A DNA stretch of 64,000 bases from the NCBI RefSeq assembly GCF_905475465.1, contig NC_062259.1, positions 1,560,501-1,624,500 on the forward strand, given 5' to 3'. Under the pieces are notes generated by a model. It was not told the DNA's origin and ran no database searches. It saw only the letters and a program-made list of their open reading frames with translations. Positions 30,371 through 40,559 of the stretch are shown here, in pieces. The stretch comes from Pieris napi (lineage: Eukaryota > Arthropoda > Insecta > Lepidoptera > Pieridae). How positions within the stretch are numbered: position 1 is the stretch's first letter; every line of letters starts with the position of its first letter. The position numbers and the translations under genes were made by a program.

Positions 30371-30884
30371 TATTAATAAATAGATACATAGAGTCCTGAA
30401 ATATAGGACATGGGGCCTCCTACGAGACCCTTGTTGTCGTCTTCTTGGGTTGGGATGGCCTTTAGACTTAGAGTGACGTTTGGACCCTATCATCCATTGC
30501 GCTATTGATGGTTGGAAGCTCCAAGTCGTGGTAGACTAATTGACTCGAATGTCGAGATGTATATATGCCCTACGGGAAATACTTCGATAGCCCGTTTTAA
30601 GGTATGACGTCATCGCACAGATTGTAGGTGTCGCTACAGTTCTATAGACTATGGTTGTTTGTTCACGATGATCGACTTGGGGCGGAAAGCTGTGAAGTGG
30701 CTGTTCACGTAACAATAACATATTTGTTCCTTTTTAAATTTGGCCTAATTTAAGTTCTCTTCCGCTCCACTTCCTTTGGAGCTTTTGGAAGCTATTCATC
30801 TGTGATGTCGTTTATGTCTGAATAATAAAAAAATGAATTCAATATGTCGTACACTAAAATTGGGACAATACCGAAAAATTCTAT
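30371..30884. other. No gene seen
   Basis: No domain in the short frames. The block CGATAGCCCGTTTTAAGGTA, TGACGTCATCGC recurs diverged near 33715, which marks another old dispersed repeat. Confidence 0.4.
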
Positions 30885-31390
30885 TGTATTTAAGCTAATG
30901 ACGTTAGGTTAGAAAAGGTTAGGAAACCTCCTTGGCGGAGGTTATCATACTTTGCGCGCGCTATGTAGTCTGTGACATTAAGGCGCCATTAATTGTTTTT
31001 TTAAATAGTTGGTAATCTCAAAGTATTTATTAATTTAGTATAATAATATTTTATGTATATTAAAAATTAACCTTACGTAATCAAAGTGATACATAGTCTG
31101 TCACTAAGAAGGTTAAGAAACTCCTTTGTGGAGGCTATCATACTTTGCGCGCGCTATGTAGTCTGTGACATTTAGACGCCATTAATTGTTTTTTTAATTA
31201 GTTGGTGACTTAATCTCAAAGTAGTTATTTATTTAGTATAATAATATTTAATGTATATTAAAATTAACCTTACGTAATCAAAATGATACACAGTCTGCCA
31301 CCAAGAAGGTTAGGAAACCTTCTTTGTGGAGGCTATCATTCTTTTGCGCGCTATAGTCTGTGACATTTAGGCGCCAATAATTAGTTAATA
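30885..31390 (+). repeat. Tandem repeat of about 200 bp, three units (family J)
   Basis: Each unit has GGTTAGGAAACCTCCTTGGC, GGAGGTTATCATACTTTGCG, CGCGCTATGTAGTCTGTGAC, ATTAAGGCGCCATTAATTG and an AT-rich end with TTAACCTTACGTAATCAAA. Units begin near 30905, 31105 and 31303. A fourth unit stands alone at 32605-32840. Confidence 0.85.
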
Positions 31391-31584
31391 AATTAACTTA
31401 AAAATACTATAAATTATGTTTTATAGACTTAAATTGTGTTAAAATTATGTTGTATTTTGACATATGGAAGATGTTGTTCGCGCTAAAAGTTTTTAAGACC
31501 TGTTGCGGTTACATAAAACGATTGGTGAACAATAATTGGACAAGCTTTAAACCAGAGAAAATATGCTCCTTCGGTCAGTATAAA

Positions 31585-31915
31585 CGCGACAAAATCAAAA
31601 GTTGCCGAACGGATTTGTATATAGTTTTCACCAATAGATAGAGTGTTGTCTGTAGGTTTAAGTATATAATTAATTATGGTTTTATGTAAATTGACGGAAA
31701 TATAACGATTATTAAGGAAGAGCAAAATGCCAAAATGCCTATATTAAGAAAAAAACCTCCGTCTATATAAAGGCGAATTACTCCGAAACTATTACACGGA
31801 TTTTTATACAGTTTACACCAATTTATAGTGTGATTTCTGATCAAGGTTTAAGAATACAATTAACTATGGTTTTATATAAATTGACAAAAATATATCTAAA
31901 AATATCGAAAAATTA
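31585..31915 (+). repeat. Family A, two units
   Basis: AAAGTTGCCGAACGGATTTG, TTTTCACCAATAGATAGAGT, ATTATGGTTTTATGTAAATT and a second unit with AAACTATTACACGGATTTTT. Spacing is about 185 bases. Confidence 0.8.
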
Positions 31916-32204
31916 TTCACGCTATCGAAGCCAGCGAGTTTAGAATCTATCAAATACTTATAACTATCAGCAATCCCTAATGTTAACAAGCCGTTAAAAT
32001 AACACTTTAAAAGCAGTTTATTTCACAGTTAAAATTAACTAAATGTATCAACACGACGTTTCAAAACACTTTGCGACGCATTGACGGATTTATGAAGTGA
32101 ATAACAGCGCTATTTCTCTCTAAACTATAATAAAAATGTCTAATTCTGTCCTTTTTAGTAATTCAATGGCGTTTGAACCCATGGCATGGTATTGCGGTGT
32201 TCTC

Positions 32205-32399
32205 TCATTTTTATAATTCGTGCTTTTTGCCTTAGAAATGCGACCATGTCCTCCATGTACGGTTTAAGCACTCGCCCGGTACCGCACAGCCCTCCCAAAG
32301 ACCGAGATCAAATTTAAATTAAAACTTGCCCTCGAACCGGGAATCGAACCCGGTACCCCTCACCTAGCTGCCACTTAATAAGACGGCTAGGCTATGAGG
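32205..32399 (-). mobile_element. tRNA-derived SINE, family S2, reverse copy
   Basis: On the minus strand it reads CCTCATAGCCTAGCCGTCTT, GTGGCAGCTAGGTGAGGGGT, ACCGGGTTCGATTCCCGGTT (box B within a perfect T-arm stem), GGCCTCGG-like sequence, GGGAGGGCTGTGCGGTACCG and GGACATGGTCGCATTTCTAA. The same element lies forward at 51356-51616. Confidence 0.8.
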
Positions 32400-32465
32400 T
32401 TTCTAAGGTTTCTAGGTTTCCTCACGTTGTATTCCTTCGTACGAGCGAGTGTTAGACACAATGTC
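32400..32465 (-). mobile_element. SINE family S1 fragment
   Basis: TCTAAGGTTTCTAGGTTTCC, TCACGTTGTATTCCTTCGTA and CGAGCGAGTGTTAGACACA. It directly follows the S2 copy. Confidence 0.6.
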
Positions 32466-32535
32466 AGGGACATACTGCAAATGCCATATTTGTCAGAATG
32501 AATAAAACATAATTAAGATAAAATAAAATATTTAT

Positions 32536-32925
32536 GTTTCTAAGTAATTTATCAAATTATGGTGATCTGTGGCAGGATTTTAACCCGTGTAACGACAGCA
32601 TCTGTCAGTGACCGAAAAATTCTATTGTATTTAAACTAATGACGTTAGGTTAGAAAAGGTTAGGAAACCTCCTTGGCGGAAGTTATCATACTTTGTGCGC
32701 GCTATGTAGTCTGTGACATTAAGGCGCCATTAATTGTTTTTTTAATTAGTTGGTTAATTAACCTCAAAGTAGTTATTTATTTAGTATAATAATATTTAAT
32801 GTATATTAGAAATTAACCTTACGTAATCAAAATGAAGTAAGTAAGTTTCTAAGTAATTTATCAAATTATGGTGATCTTTGGCAGGATTTTAACTCGTGTA
32901 ACGACAGCATCTGTCAGTGACCCAT
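32536..32925. repeat. Family J unit between two copies of an 80-base flank
   Basis: TTTCTAAGTAATTTATCAAA to GACAGCATCTGTCAGTGACC occurs at about 32536-32612 and again at about 32848-32922 with few differences. Between them lies one family J unit (about 32612-32845). The arrangement looks like an unequal exchange or a composite repeat, since an 80-base target-site duplication would be unusually long. Confidence 0.75.
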
Positions 32926-33024
32926 TTCAACACTCGCTGTCTGAGTTATGGCTTTATTTATAACTGATAAAGGGGAGAAAAAGTGTGTATTCGGTGTAAG
33001 AGAACTTTTTAGGGCTGTTTCTGA

Positions 33025-33125
33025 TTTGACAATCCTCCTGTGCCTGACACACGCCGTCGTTGGGTCTAAGGCAAGCCGGTTTCGTTTGGTGCCGGGGTTC
33101 TACGACCTCAGGGATGAAGTATACT
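33025..33125 (-). mobile_element. SINE family S1, internally deleted reverse copy
   Basis: CCTCCTGTGCCTGACACACG, CCGTCGTTGGGTCTAAGGCA and GCCGGTTTCG, then it jumps to GGTTCTACGACCTCAGGGAT. The middle third is missing. Confidence 0.75.
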
Positions 33126-33945
33126 GCTATCTGGTGAAAGAAACCAACTAGAAAAGATCCTTTCATCATCAGAGAAACTGTTATGTACTAGATTTTGAAG
33201 AAGGAAGATGCCCCTCCTTCAACCTAAAAAGAGGATCCTTTAGTCTAATGGAACTGGAATGTCGAAAGGTATGCTGATGATGATGATGGTATGATGATTG
33301 TAGCGACATGTGGAGGAAGAAAGGTGATGCTCTTCCTTCAACCGTAAGAGTGGAACCTCAACCATTTTAACTTCTGTCTGGATGTTTTTTGGGTCTTGCT
33401 GCTCTCTGCTGGCTTGAACAGCTAGTAGCTCTTCCCATGTGCTTTATTCCGCGTCTACCATGAGCGTGTCTCCTACTCTCCTGCAAGGCTCGGACCTTGG
33501 GCCTTGGCTTGGGCTCTAGATACCGTGGTCCATCGCCTGATTCCTGAAGGTCACTGGCGTGAGCGAAGTACGAAGGAACCTCTCTTCTTCGGTGACATTA
33601 TGACGTCATCGTACTCTTTTATAGATTATAGGTGTCGTATAAGATCTTCATACAGCCTATCAATCTTCTAATTAACCCGAAATATATGAATATATGCCCA
33701 ATTGGAATTGTTTCGATAGCGCGTTTTAAAAAATGACGTCATCGCGTCTGTCGCTACAAATTCAACCAATGTTTATATTTAGTCCATAAACGGATGATTA
33801 GCGACCCTTCTAATTAGTCACCATCTAATGAGACCAATTAGTTACGATAATAAATCCAAATCTGTCGTCTAATGATTTAAAATTAAAACGCAATTATAGA
33901 GAGCTATGTATCTGTCAACCACCCCCATTTATTTTTAACAAAAAT
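33126..33945. other. No gene seen; old repeat debris
   Basis: A short GATGATGATGAT microsatellite lies near 33278. The blocks near 33600 and 33700 resemble 30580-30620. No coding sequence is recognised. Confidence 0.4.
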
Positions 33946-33949
33946 CGGT

Positions 33950-34250
33950 ATAATTCAGTCAATTTACATTAATTGTATATTAAACCTTTATTATAATTCA
34001 CTTGAAATCCTGATGGAAAATATATTAAAATCCGTTCAGTACTTTTTGAGTTTATCGCGTTCAAACAGAGAACTTCATTTTATATAAGGATCTTATTTTG
34101 GTTTTCAAGAAGAATCGTTATAATTCTGTCAGTTTACATAAACCTGAATTAATTATATATATGAAAACCTTCCTCACTTGGTGAAAACCGATTGAAAATC
34201 GGTTAAGTATTTTTTGAGTTAATCGCTTTAATACAGATAAAAAACGTTTC
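33950..34250 (-). repeat. Family A, two reverse units
   Basis: TCAGTCAATTTACATTAATT, AAAATCCGTTCAGTACTTTT, TCGCGTTCAAACAGAGAACT and a second unit with CTGTCAGTTTACATAAACCT. Confidence 0.8.
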
Positions 34251-34340
34251 ACGTCAAGGAAACACAGTAAAACCTTATTAATGACCATGTACTAGTACAA
34301 TTACCGATTTGGAAGGTGGTTTGTGATACTTAAAGCTATT

Positions 34341-34588
34341 TGACCCCCATGTACCCCATAACTTCACGACCCCCATTGGTCACTATGACCCCATAGTGCT
34401 TATGACGCCCATGTAATCCTTACCCCAATGGCCCCCATGACACCCATGTAATACTTGCATCTTGTACCTCATGAAACCTATGGCACCCATGACCCCCATG
34501 ACCCCCACGAACCCACGCGCCCATGGCCCCCACGACATCCTGACCCCCATGGACCACATAAACATCAAGACTTATTAACCCCCATGAC
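34341..34588. repeat. Degenerate CCCCCATGA minisatellite
   Basis: Variants of TGACCCCCATG recur about every 9-30 bases (GACCCCCATG, TGACGCCCATGTAA, GGCCCCCATGACACCCATG). The cytosine-rich strand is the plus strand. Open frames through it encode only low-complexity peptides. Confidence 0.75.
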
Positions 34589-35485
34589 TGGGTCCGCCCT
34601 TGTGTCAAGTACGTTTTAAACAAAGTCCTACAACCCTCGTCAAATCAATATTTACACGAGTTACTTGCTTTTAAATGCATTAAACGCGCTAAACAATTGC
34701 AGGCAATTGTTAAATATAGAAACAATAATTAGAGGGGTCGCCGGTTCGATTCCGCGAACTGACACTATATCATTGAAAGTGATTTATCGCTCTTTAGATG
34801 TTAAATTTATCGCTTTATGTCCTTACAAATTAGTTTTATATATGTGTTATATATAATTAAGAATTCCTAGAACGTTAAAATTCATTTTTAACTTGCGCGT
34901 GCGCTAAACGGGTAGTTTCGCAAAAATTATGTATTAGGGAATTGTTCCTCTTTAAATTATCTAAAAAAACCTCTAACATAGTATATGTATATCTTTTAAC
35001 CTTCACTCACAATAAACTTTTAAAGTTCTACACTTCCTTCGATGAAGATTTAGTTTAAATAACTTCATATGAACTGAACTTCTTGAACTTAATACAAACC
35101 TTGGTTTTCTTGGCAAGTAGGAGATCTCTGCTAGATTGGGTCTAATATGGAGCAGAGTGCTCTTACGATCTAAAGAATCCTGACTGACAACCCCAGTTAA
35201 AGTTGCTGTTGCCTTGAAGGGTCTTGATTCTGGGTAAAGCTGGCGGTGGGATTCACGTCCTGCTGATGCAGGACAGGTACTGCTATATGGCCCCAGTGGT
35301 GGAAAGGAAGAGCTTGACCTACCTCGGCTTGGCTTACCTATAGAAATCAAGGGAAAATACTTTGATAGCGCGATTCAGGGTTCATTCCCCATATTAATAC
35401 TAAAATCTCTATTTGCAGTAAAATAAAAATAGTTGATGCTCCTGCTCAGCTGATTTTTCTCTTGCCATACAACTTAAATGGAGAT
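34589..35485. other. No gene seen
   Basis: A 115-codon minus-strand frame (35350-35003) shows no domain I recognise. Segments near 35100-35340 are GC-richer than the rest and may be retroelement debris. Confidence 0.35.
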
Positions 35486-35489
35486 GAGC

Positions 35490-35625
35490 ACGGCATGTTG
35501 CCCGTTATACAGGTTGTCTAAAACAGTAACCGAATGTCCAAAAGGAGAAAGAAACAAGGGCAGACAAATAGAGCGATGGGCCGACGGGATCGAAAGGGTA
35601 GCTGGAAAAAATTGGATTCTGCCAA
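35490..35625 (+). pseudogene. RTE-type LINE C-terminal remnant
   Basis: HVARYTGCLKQ is followed by a stop and a frame change, then KGRQIERWADGIERVAGKNW. The I-x-R-V-A-G-x-N-W motif is an RTE-like C-terminus. Disrupted by stop and frameshift. Confidence 0.7.
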
Positions 35626-35685
35626 AAAATAAAGTAGGGTGGTGAAAGTTGGAGGTTCTTCCGGAGCGAGAGTAGGGAGCAAGCA

Positions 35686-35810
35686 AGTGAGAAAGATTGA
35701 GAGAGAGAGTGAGATAGAGCGTACGTCGCATCAGGCACAGTGCCATGGAGCGAGAGGTGGGAGAGAGCTATAGATTGAGAGAAAGAGAGTAAAGGAGATC
35801 GAGAAAAAAT
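35686..35810. promoter_or_regulatory. GA-rich tract (GAGAG motifs)
   Basis: GAGAGAGAGTGAGATAGAGC, GGGAGAGAGC and GAGAAAGAGAG recur over about 120 bases, 2.3 kb beyond the en stop codon. GAGAG is the core bound by GAGA factor, which acts at en in Drosophila. It could equally be a purine-rich simple repeat next to a LINE remnant. Confidence 0.25.
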
Positions 35811-36033
35811 ACACGCTATTGGTTGTATTCGTTTAGTAGCTACATATTAGAACTTTAGATGGCAATTCTGTTGCATAACGTCTTGTGAAGTAAATGCAGA
35901 TTTTTATTTATTTACATTATCATTAGCACATATACAGTGTGTAAATGTGTGAATATAGATATACAAATACATGGAGTGATTATATACTGGTACATGATCA
36001 TCTATTGGGTCTTTTACCTTAGTAATAATTAAT

Positions 36034-36095
36034 TTACAAAGAAGTTTCACTTCTGACATGTGTACTTTGTACGCACGCACTTTTTTATTAAATGT
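36034..36095 (+). repeat. Dispersed repeat family D fragment
   Basis: CAAAGAAGTTTCACTTCTGA and GTACGCACGCACTTTTTTAT, also found at about 57597 and, inverted, near 38527. Confidence 0.65.
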
Positions 36096-36959
36096 CAGGC
36101 AAGATGTGGTTAAGTGAAGGCTTATTATTATTGGAAAGGCATCGCAAGGAACCTGGCATGTCCTGAACCCAATTGACATGACACAGGCTGGCTACTTTTC
36201 TATTATCACTGTTGTAACCTTCCTAAAACATATATTTAATCTATTAAATCTAAACATAATATGAGGGTAGAACAGTTACAGTTGACGCGTCGAGTCACTC
36301 GTCTCTCAGCCGTCGTGGTGTGCGGACGTAGTTTCGGTGATAGCGTTAGCGATTTAAATAGCTTTCTTTAGATTTAAATTTGTATTTTTTAATTTTCTAT
36401 CTTCTGAATACCTATTAGATGATTATATATTACTCCAAAAGCTCCAATTGGGTAATTTACACATTTCGACGTTCGGTGGACAACTGAGAGATTTTTAAAG
36501 CATTTTTTGACTCTTAAGTCGTTTTCTGACTCTTTTTCATTTTTGACAAGGTCAAGAAAAGAGCGTATCAATTCGTACGAGGCCGGCAACGCACTCGAGT
36601 TGTATTAAGAATAGTTTAAATCTATTTTAGATTTTTTGTGTCTAGAGAGAAAGAACTATGCTATAAGAAGCAATATATGCAGTTGAGTTTTCCTGGGCTT
36701 ATATTAAAAAAAAAACAAATTAAAAACATGATATCTTTAATATAGTGCAATTAAATGTACAAATAAAATGGAAGATACAAATTTTATACACGAAATAATT
36801 TATCTAAAATTACATTAAATTGGTTATGATATCGCATCATTTACAATTCCAATATTTAACTAACGGATACACAAGCGTAATATATATTTTCAGTGTTAAT
36901 TGTCAGGAAAGTATATGTCTAAAGAATACCCTTACCGATTAGTAAATAATCAGCAATCA

Positions 36960-37205
36960 TATCAGCTGTTTTTTTTATTTTTAATATTTAATATTTTTTT
37001 ATTATTTAATATTTTTTTAATATTTAAAAATTTATTTAAGAGGGTAGGTCCGAAATTAATACTGTAATATTAATGAATTTTAATTATATATATCTGAAAA
37101 CCCTTGCCGATAAATTACTAGTTATATTTTTCAGCGTTGAAATCGTATCAGCTGCTTTTGTTACATCTCTAATATTAGATTTTTTTTAAGGGTAGTTCAA
37201 AAAAG
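36960..37205. repeat. AT-rich duplicated segment
   Basis: Two related stretches, near 36900-37030 and 37080-37200, each have CCCTTACCGAT/CCCTTGCCGAT, ATATCAGCTG/GTATCAGCTG and a long TTTAATATTT or ATTTTTTTTAAG run. Probably downstream of, or within the end of, the en transcript. No signal for its end could be chosen. Confidence 0.45.
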
Positions 37206-37209
37206 GTAA

Positions 37210-37950
37210 TTATAATAAATTGAGACATAGTTTATTTAATTTAAACTATTTCGGGATTAATTAAATTATGAAGGACGTAATAAAAAGCTTCTAGGTCTTT
37301 ACGTGATAATGCTAGAAAAATTTAGTAATTCAGAACAGAGGGTAATTTGTGAGGCCCTACCCTCACAAAGTGAAATTATTACAAAGGCCTGGACTGTGAC
37401 CAAATTCTTAGATATGACGTTAATTAAATATGGGAATTTTCTAAAACTATGTACAATTAACTAATCACTTAACCGCTACATATAAACAGTTAACTTTAAA
37501 CTAAATTACTGACAACATTAAGTGCTTTACTTAAACATACGGACTCTAAAATAGCCTTTCAAGAGAATTAAATCTATTAAGTCACAATTTAAAAATATTT
37601 CTTAACGCGCATTCCTCTAGGAATATCAAAAAAAGCAGCATCAAAATGTTCAGCCGTTCTTAAGTGACGAACAAGAAATCAAAATTGACTACAATTTTCT
37701 ATTACAGAATCTTCTCTAATCCAGAAGCAGTTCCCTGGATTTCCACGAAGCCACATGAGGAAACTATTAACCCAAAAACACCCTTCGAATCGTAATAATC
37801 GTTTAACATGAGTGCCGTTTGAATAAGGATTATTCAACAGCGATTGTTCTGACAAATCTTCTGTCATGCTTTCGTGGTCATACTTCCATTGGTTTGACAG
37901 CAAGAACAGACCTTCATTCATTTCTATCGACATATGTTCTGCCCTTCCGG
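37210..37950. other. No gene seen; probable en 3' flank
   Basis: AT-rich DNA 3' of the en stop. Minus-strand open frames here show no domain. Several AATAAA-type signals exist on the minus strand (for example TTTATT near 37231), so the en 3' end is unresolved. Confidence 0.35.
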
Positions 37951-38045
37951 GGTCATCCCGCCGTGCTTATGCTTCCGTGGTCACACTTCCGTGGTCATGC
38001 TTCCGTGGTCACACTTCCGTGGTCATGCTTCCGTGGTCATAGATC
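37925..38045. repeat. Minisatellite, about 15-bp unit, just 3' of en
   Basis: CTTCCGTGGTCATG alternates with CTTCCGTGGTCACA in six or so units at about 37965-38040, with looser copies to the left. It ends about 60 bases from the en stop codon, inside the presumed 3' UTR. The encoded FRGH-rich frame is not considered real. Confidence 0.8.
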
Positions 38046-38105
38046 GGTGCTTGGCGCAAATATATACAGTTAAGAATAACTAACCGACCAGAATGTGATC
38101 ATCAT

Positions 38106-38336
38106 TTACGTAACACTAATTTCTTCATCTTCATCGCTTTCATTCGCGGTACTGTGGTTGTACAGCCCCTGGGCCATGAGCTGCATAGCCAACGGGTTCC
38201 GATGACCCGTAGCCTTCTTTATCTTCGCTCGTTTGTTCTGGAACCAGATCTTGATCTGCGCCTCCGCTAGACCCAGTTCTGCAGCCAGCGCCTGGCGTCG
38301 GCGCTCAGTCAGGTACCGGTTTTCAGCGAACTCGTG
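38106..38336 (-). CDS. en: engrailed exon 3: homeodomain, EH5 and C-terminus
   Basis: On the minus strand the acceptor TTCTATTGCAG precedes CAC GAG TTC. The exon encodes 76 residues, ending in EDEEISVT and the stop TAA at 38108-38106. Residues HEFAENRY to KKAT are the last 43 of the homeodomain, with the recognition helix QIKIWFQNKRAKIKK (Gln50, Asn51). EH5 follows (GHRNPLAMQLMAQGLYNHST). The short acidic tail ESDEDEEISVT is the form seen in moth engrailed and differs from the inv tail PLTKEEEELEMKARE. The start of this exon is nearly identical, silent sites included, to inv 4663-4725. Residues 169-244 of the predicted 244. Confidence 0.95.
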   Translation of the reverse strand, partial: HEFAENRYLTERRRQALAAELGLAEAQIKIWFQNKRAKIKKATGHRNPLAMQLMAQGLYNHSTANESDEDEEISVT

Positions 38337-38753
38337 CTGCAATAGAAATGCTATGTTAGGAATGTCTGATGACAGAGTATGAATCCTAGGTGATTCTGGA
38401 TTCTTCTAAATGAGATTCGAGATCCTACCATAGCTAACAGGATTACATATAGGTCCTAGGTTCATTTTTAAAAGTTTTTGAAAGAATATGAAAATTGTTT
38501 TGTTATTAAATAAGACATCTACAAATTTTTTGAAGTGAAACTTCTTTGGACGCACGTTTTTGCCGAAGAAAAGAGAGAGAGCGATTGAGAGAGTGAAAAG
38601 GGCGAATTACCTTACATTCTATTTTTAAAATTAAAATTTCGTAATGAGTATTTTAAATTTTATGCAAAATTCATTGAAATCTCAAAAGACGAGTCGTAAA
38701 ATAAAATGCCACGTGTTTTTATAGTTTAAGTAGTTTGAAATCATAAGACGAAC
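38337..38753 (-). other. en: en intron 2 (within the homeobox)
   Basis: The 417-base intron starts with the donor GTTCG and ends TTCTATTGCAG on the minus strand. It contains an AAAAGAGAGAGAGCGATTGA stretch near 38571 with several GAGAG cores and sequence shared with repeat family D (inverted GCGTGCG type block near 38550). Confidence 0.8.
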
Positions 38754-38845
38754 CTTTAATCTCTGCAGCTGAGCAGCGCTGAACGCAGTCCTCGGTCTCT
38801 TCTCTTCCGGTGTCATTCTCTTCTTCATTCTTCTACTCCTGGGAC
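38754..38845 (-). CDS. en: engrailed exon 2: EH3 and start of the homeodomain
   Basis: The acceptor TTTAACAG precedes GT CCC AGG AGT, and the exon ends AAAG before the donor GTTCG. The first two bases complete the Gly codon of exon 1. Thirty codons follow: PRSRRMKKRMTPEEKRPRTA then FSAAQLQRLK. PRSRRMKKR is EH3, and EKRPRTAF starts the homeodomain. Joined to exon 1 this gives SDRPSSG-PRSRR with no Arg-Ser insertion, which identifies the gene as engrailed and not invected. The exon is 92 bases. Residues 138-168 of the predicted protein. Confidence 0.94.
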
Positions 38846-38871
38846 CTGTTAAATAAAAAAAACAGATTTAT

Positions 38872-39035
38872 GTATATGTTTCATGATCTAATCTAATAGG
38901 CAAGCAGATGATCAGCCTCCTGTGCCTGACACACGACAGTTTCCTCACGATGTTTTCCTTCGTACGAGCGAGTGTTAAATACGCATTAAAAGTCCATTGG
39001 TGCACAGCCGGGGTTTGAAACCACGACCTCAGTTG
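38872..39035 (-). mobile_element. SINE family S1 next to the en exon 2 splice acceptor
   Basis: AGGCAAGCAGATGATCAGCC, TCCTGTGCCTGACACACGAC, CTCACGATGTTTTCCTTCGT, AAAGTCCATTGGTGCACAGC and CACGACCTCAG are S1 in reverse, that is, in the sense of en. The SINE 3' end lies within about 30 bases of the exon 2 acceptor; the T-run of the acceptor tract directly follows it. Confidence 0.85.
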
Positions 39036-39362
39036 AGTTTCGAATTTTCTCGAAACGGCTCGACCGATTCTTATGAAATTTTTTATGCATATTCAGTAAG
39101 TCTGAGAATCGGCTATCTATATTTCAAACCTAAGTAATACCTAATATACTGTATGATGGTGTAAAAGTAAGGGTATGTACCTACGTGGAATGTGCTGATG
39201 CAGGTTTAGCGCTATGGATATTCTTAAAACATAAGCATGTTCTGCGATAGCTTAAACAAGTCAGGGCTTAATGGTCGTTGTATGTCCGGACGTGAATCAA
39301 ATCAAAGTCTGGAAGGTAGGCAATTTTATTTGAGATCATGTCATATCAATAATAAATATTAT

Positions 39363-40559
39363 GAAAGTGTTCCAAATATATTCAGAATCTACTTGCTCCG
39401 TCCATCAATTTGAAACATTCATTTAACATTCCTTCAAATTATTGATTTCGATTAAAAATCTACATTACCATTAATTTTTATCGCAAAAGCAAATAAATAA
39501 ATTTAAATTAGGATAACGTTCAAATAGATTTGTTTGCATTTAAAAATTTATTTGCCGTGTTTTCTTTATATTATTATTAAATAAATATATATGAAATGCT
39601 ATAATAATAATTATTATTTAAAAAAAACGGTTTTAAAATTGATTTGCCGTGTTTTACCTATCCTTTATTAGATATTCCTAATTAAACCACTTTGATATCA
39701 AAACATACAATTATAAGTAATTATACCAGCAATGATAGTTTAATTGAACTAATTAATGAATATTGAAGCATTAATTACACAATATTGATATCTTTGATTG
39801 TTAAAACGAATGAATATTTTATTGAATTATATTGAAAAGATTGTATTAATTAATTTTTGTTAATATTATTTTCGACACCACATAATGGTAACTTTTAGGT
39901 ATAAAGAGTCACTAGGTGTCACGAAACGTTTTACTACGCTTAGGTACAGAAAAACGTTACGGCGCGTTACATGGGGGGGGGTCAATAATCTCCAAAAATT
40001 GCGAGGGGGCTCGTGTTGCTCGTTTTAAGAATTGGTACGCTCTTTTCTTAAAGGACCCTAAGTCGAATTGGTTCGGATATACTTCAGTGATAATATATAT
40101 GTGACAAAACGTTTGTAGATGTATAATTATATATTCGTTTGCCAACCATCCGAGGGACTGACGCAAAACTCTGAAAAAATTTGCATGTCCCGACATTTTT
40201 TTATTACAAACAATTCTAGATTTTATGCCCTCGTTTTACGATCTATTTTCGTATGTTTAGAATTAAACGTTTGCGGTAGACAATTTATTGCGCTATAAAT
40301 GCTTTTAATTAAACGCTGAAAAATCTACAATTCTTTCGGAAAATTCTTTTTAGTGAAAAATTGCCTTGCATCGGTACTACGTAACTTTTAATAGCGATTC
40401 CATCTGTAGTGAGAATATGTAATAGGCTATTTTAAATACATAATAATATTAAAATGTAGATTTTTAATCGAACTAAATAATTTAAAGGTATTTAAATGTG
40501 TTTCAAATTGATGGATAGAGCAAGTAGATTCTGAATATATTTGAATTTGGAACACTTTC
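39363..40559. repeat. Inverted repeat with arms of about 107 bases
   Basis: The left arm 39363-39470 (AAAGTGTTCCAAATATATTC, AGAATCTACTTGCTC, CGATTAAAAATCTACATTA) pairs with 40453-40559 in reverse. One arm carries a small insertion. The interior is AT-rich with a family E fragment at 40020-40095. It could be a foldback element or two copies of one repeat in opposite directions. Confidence 0.7.
40020..40095 (-). repeat. Family E fragment
   Basis: CGTTTTAAGAATTGGTACGC, TCTTTTCTTAAAGGACCCTA and AGTCGAATTGGTTCGGATAT, the reverse of the family seen at 9840 and 61060. Confidence 0.65.

Noticed and set aside
32536..32925. Long terminal repeats of an LTR element
   Set aside because: The duplicated flank is only about 75-80 bases, lacks TG...CA ends and primer-binding sites, and the interior is one repeat J unit.
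34383..34623. Gly/His/Met-rich minus-strand frames
   Set aside because: Translation of the CCCCCATGA minisatellite.
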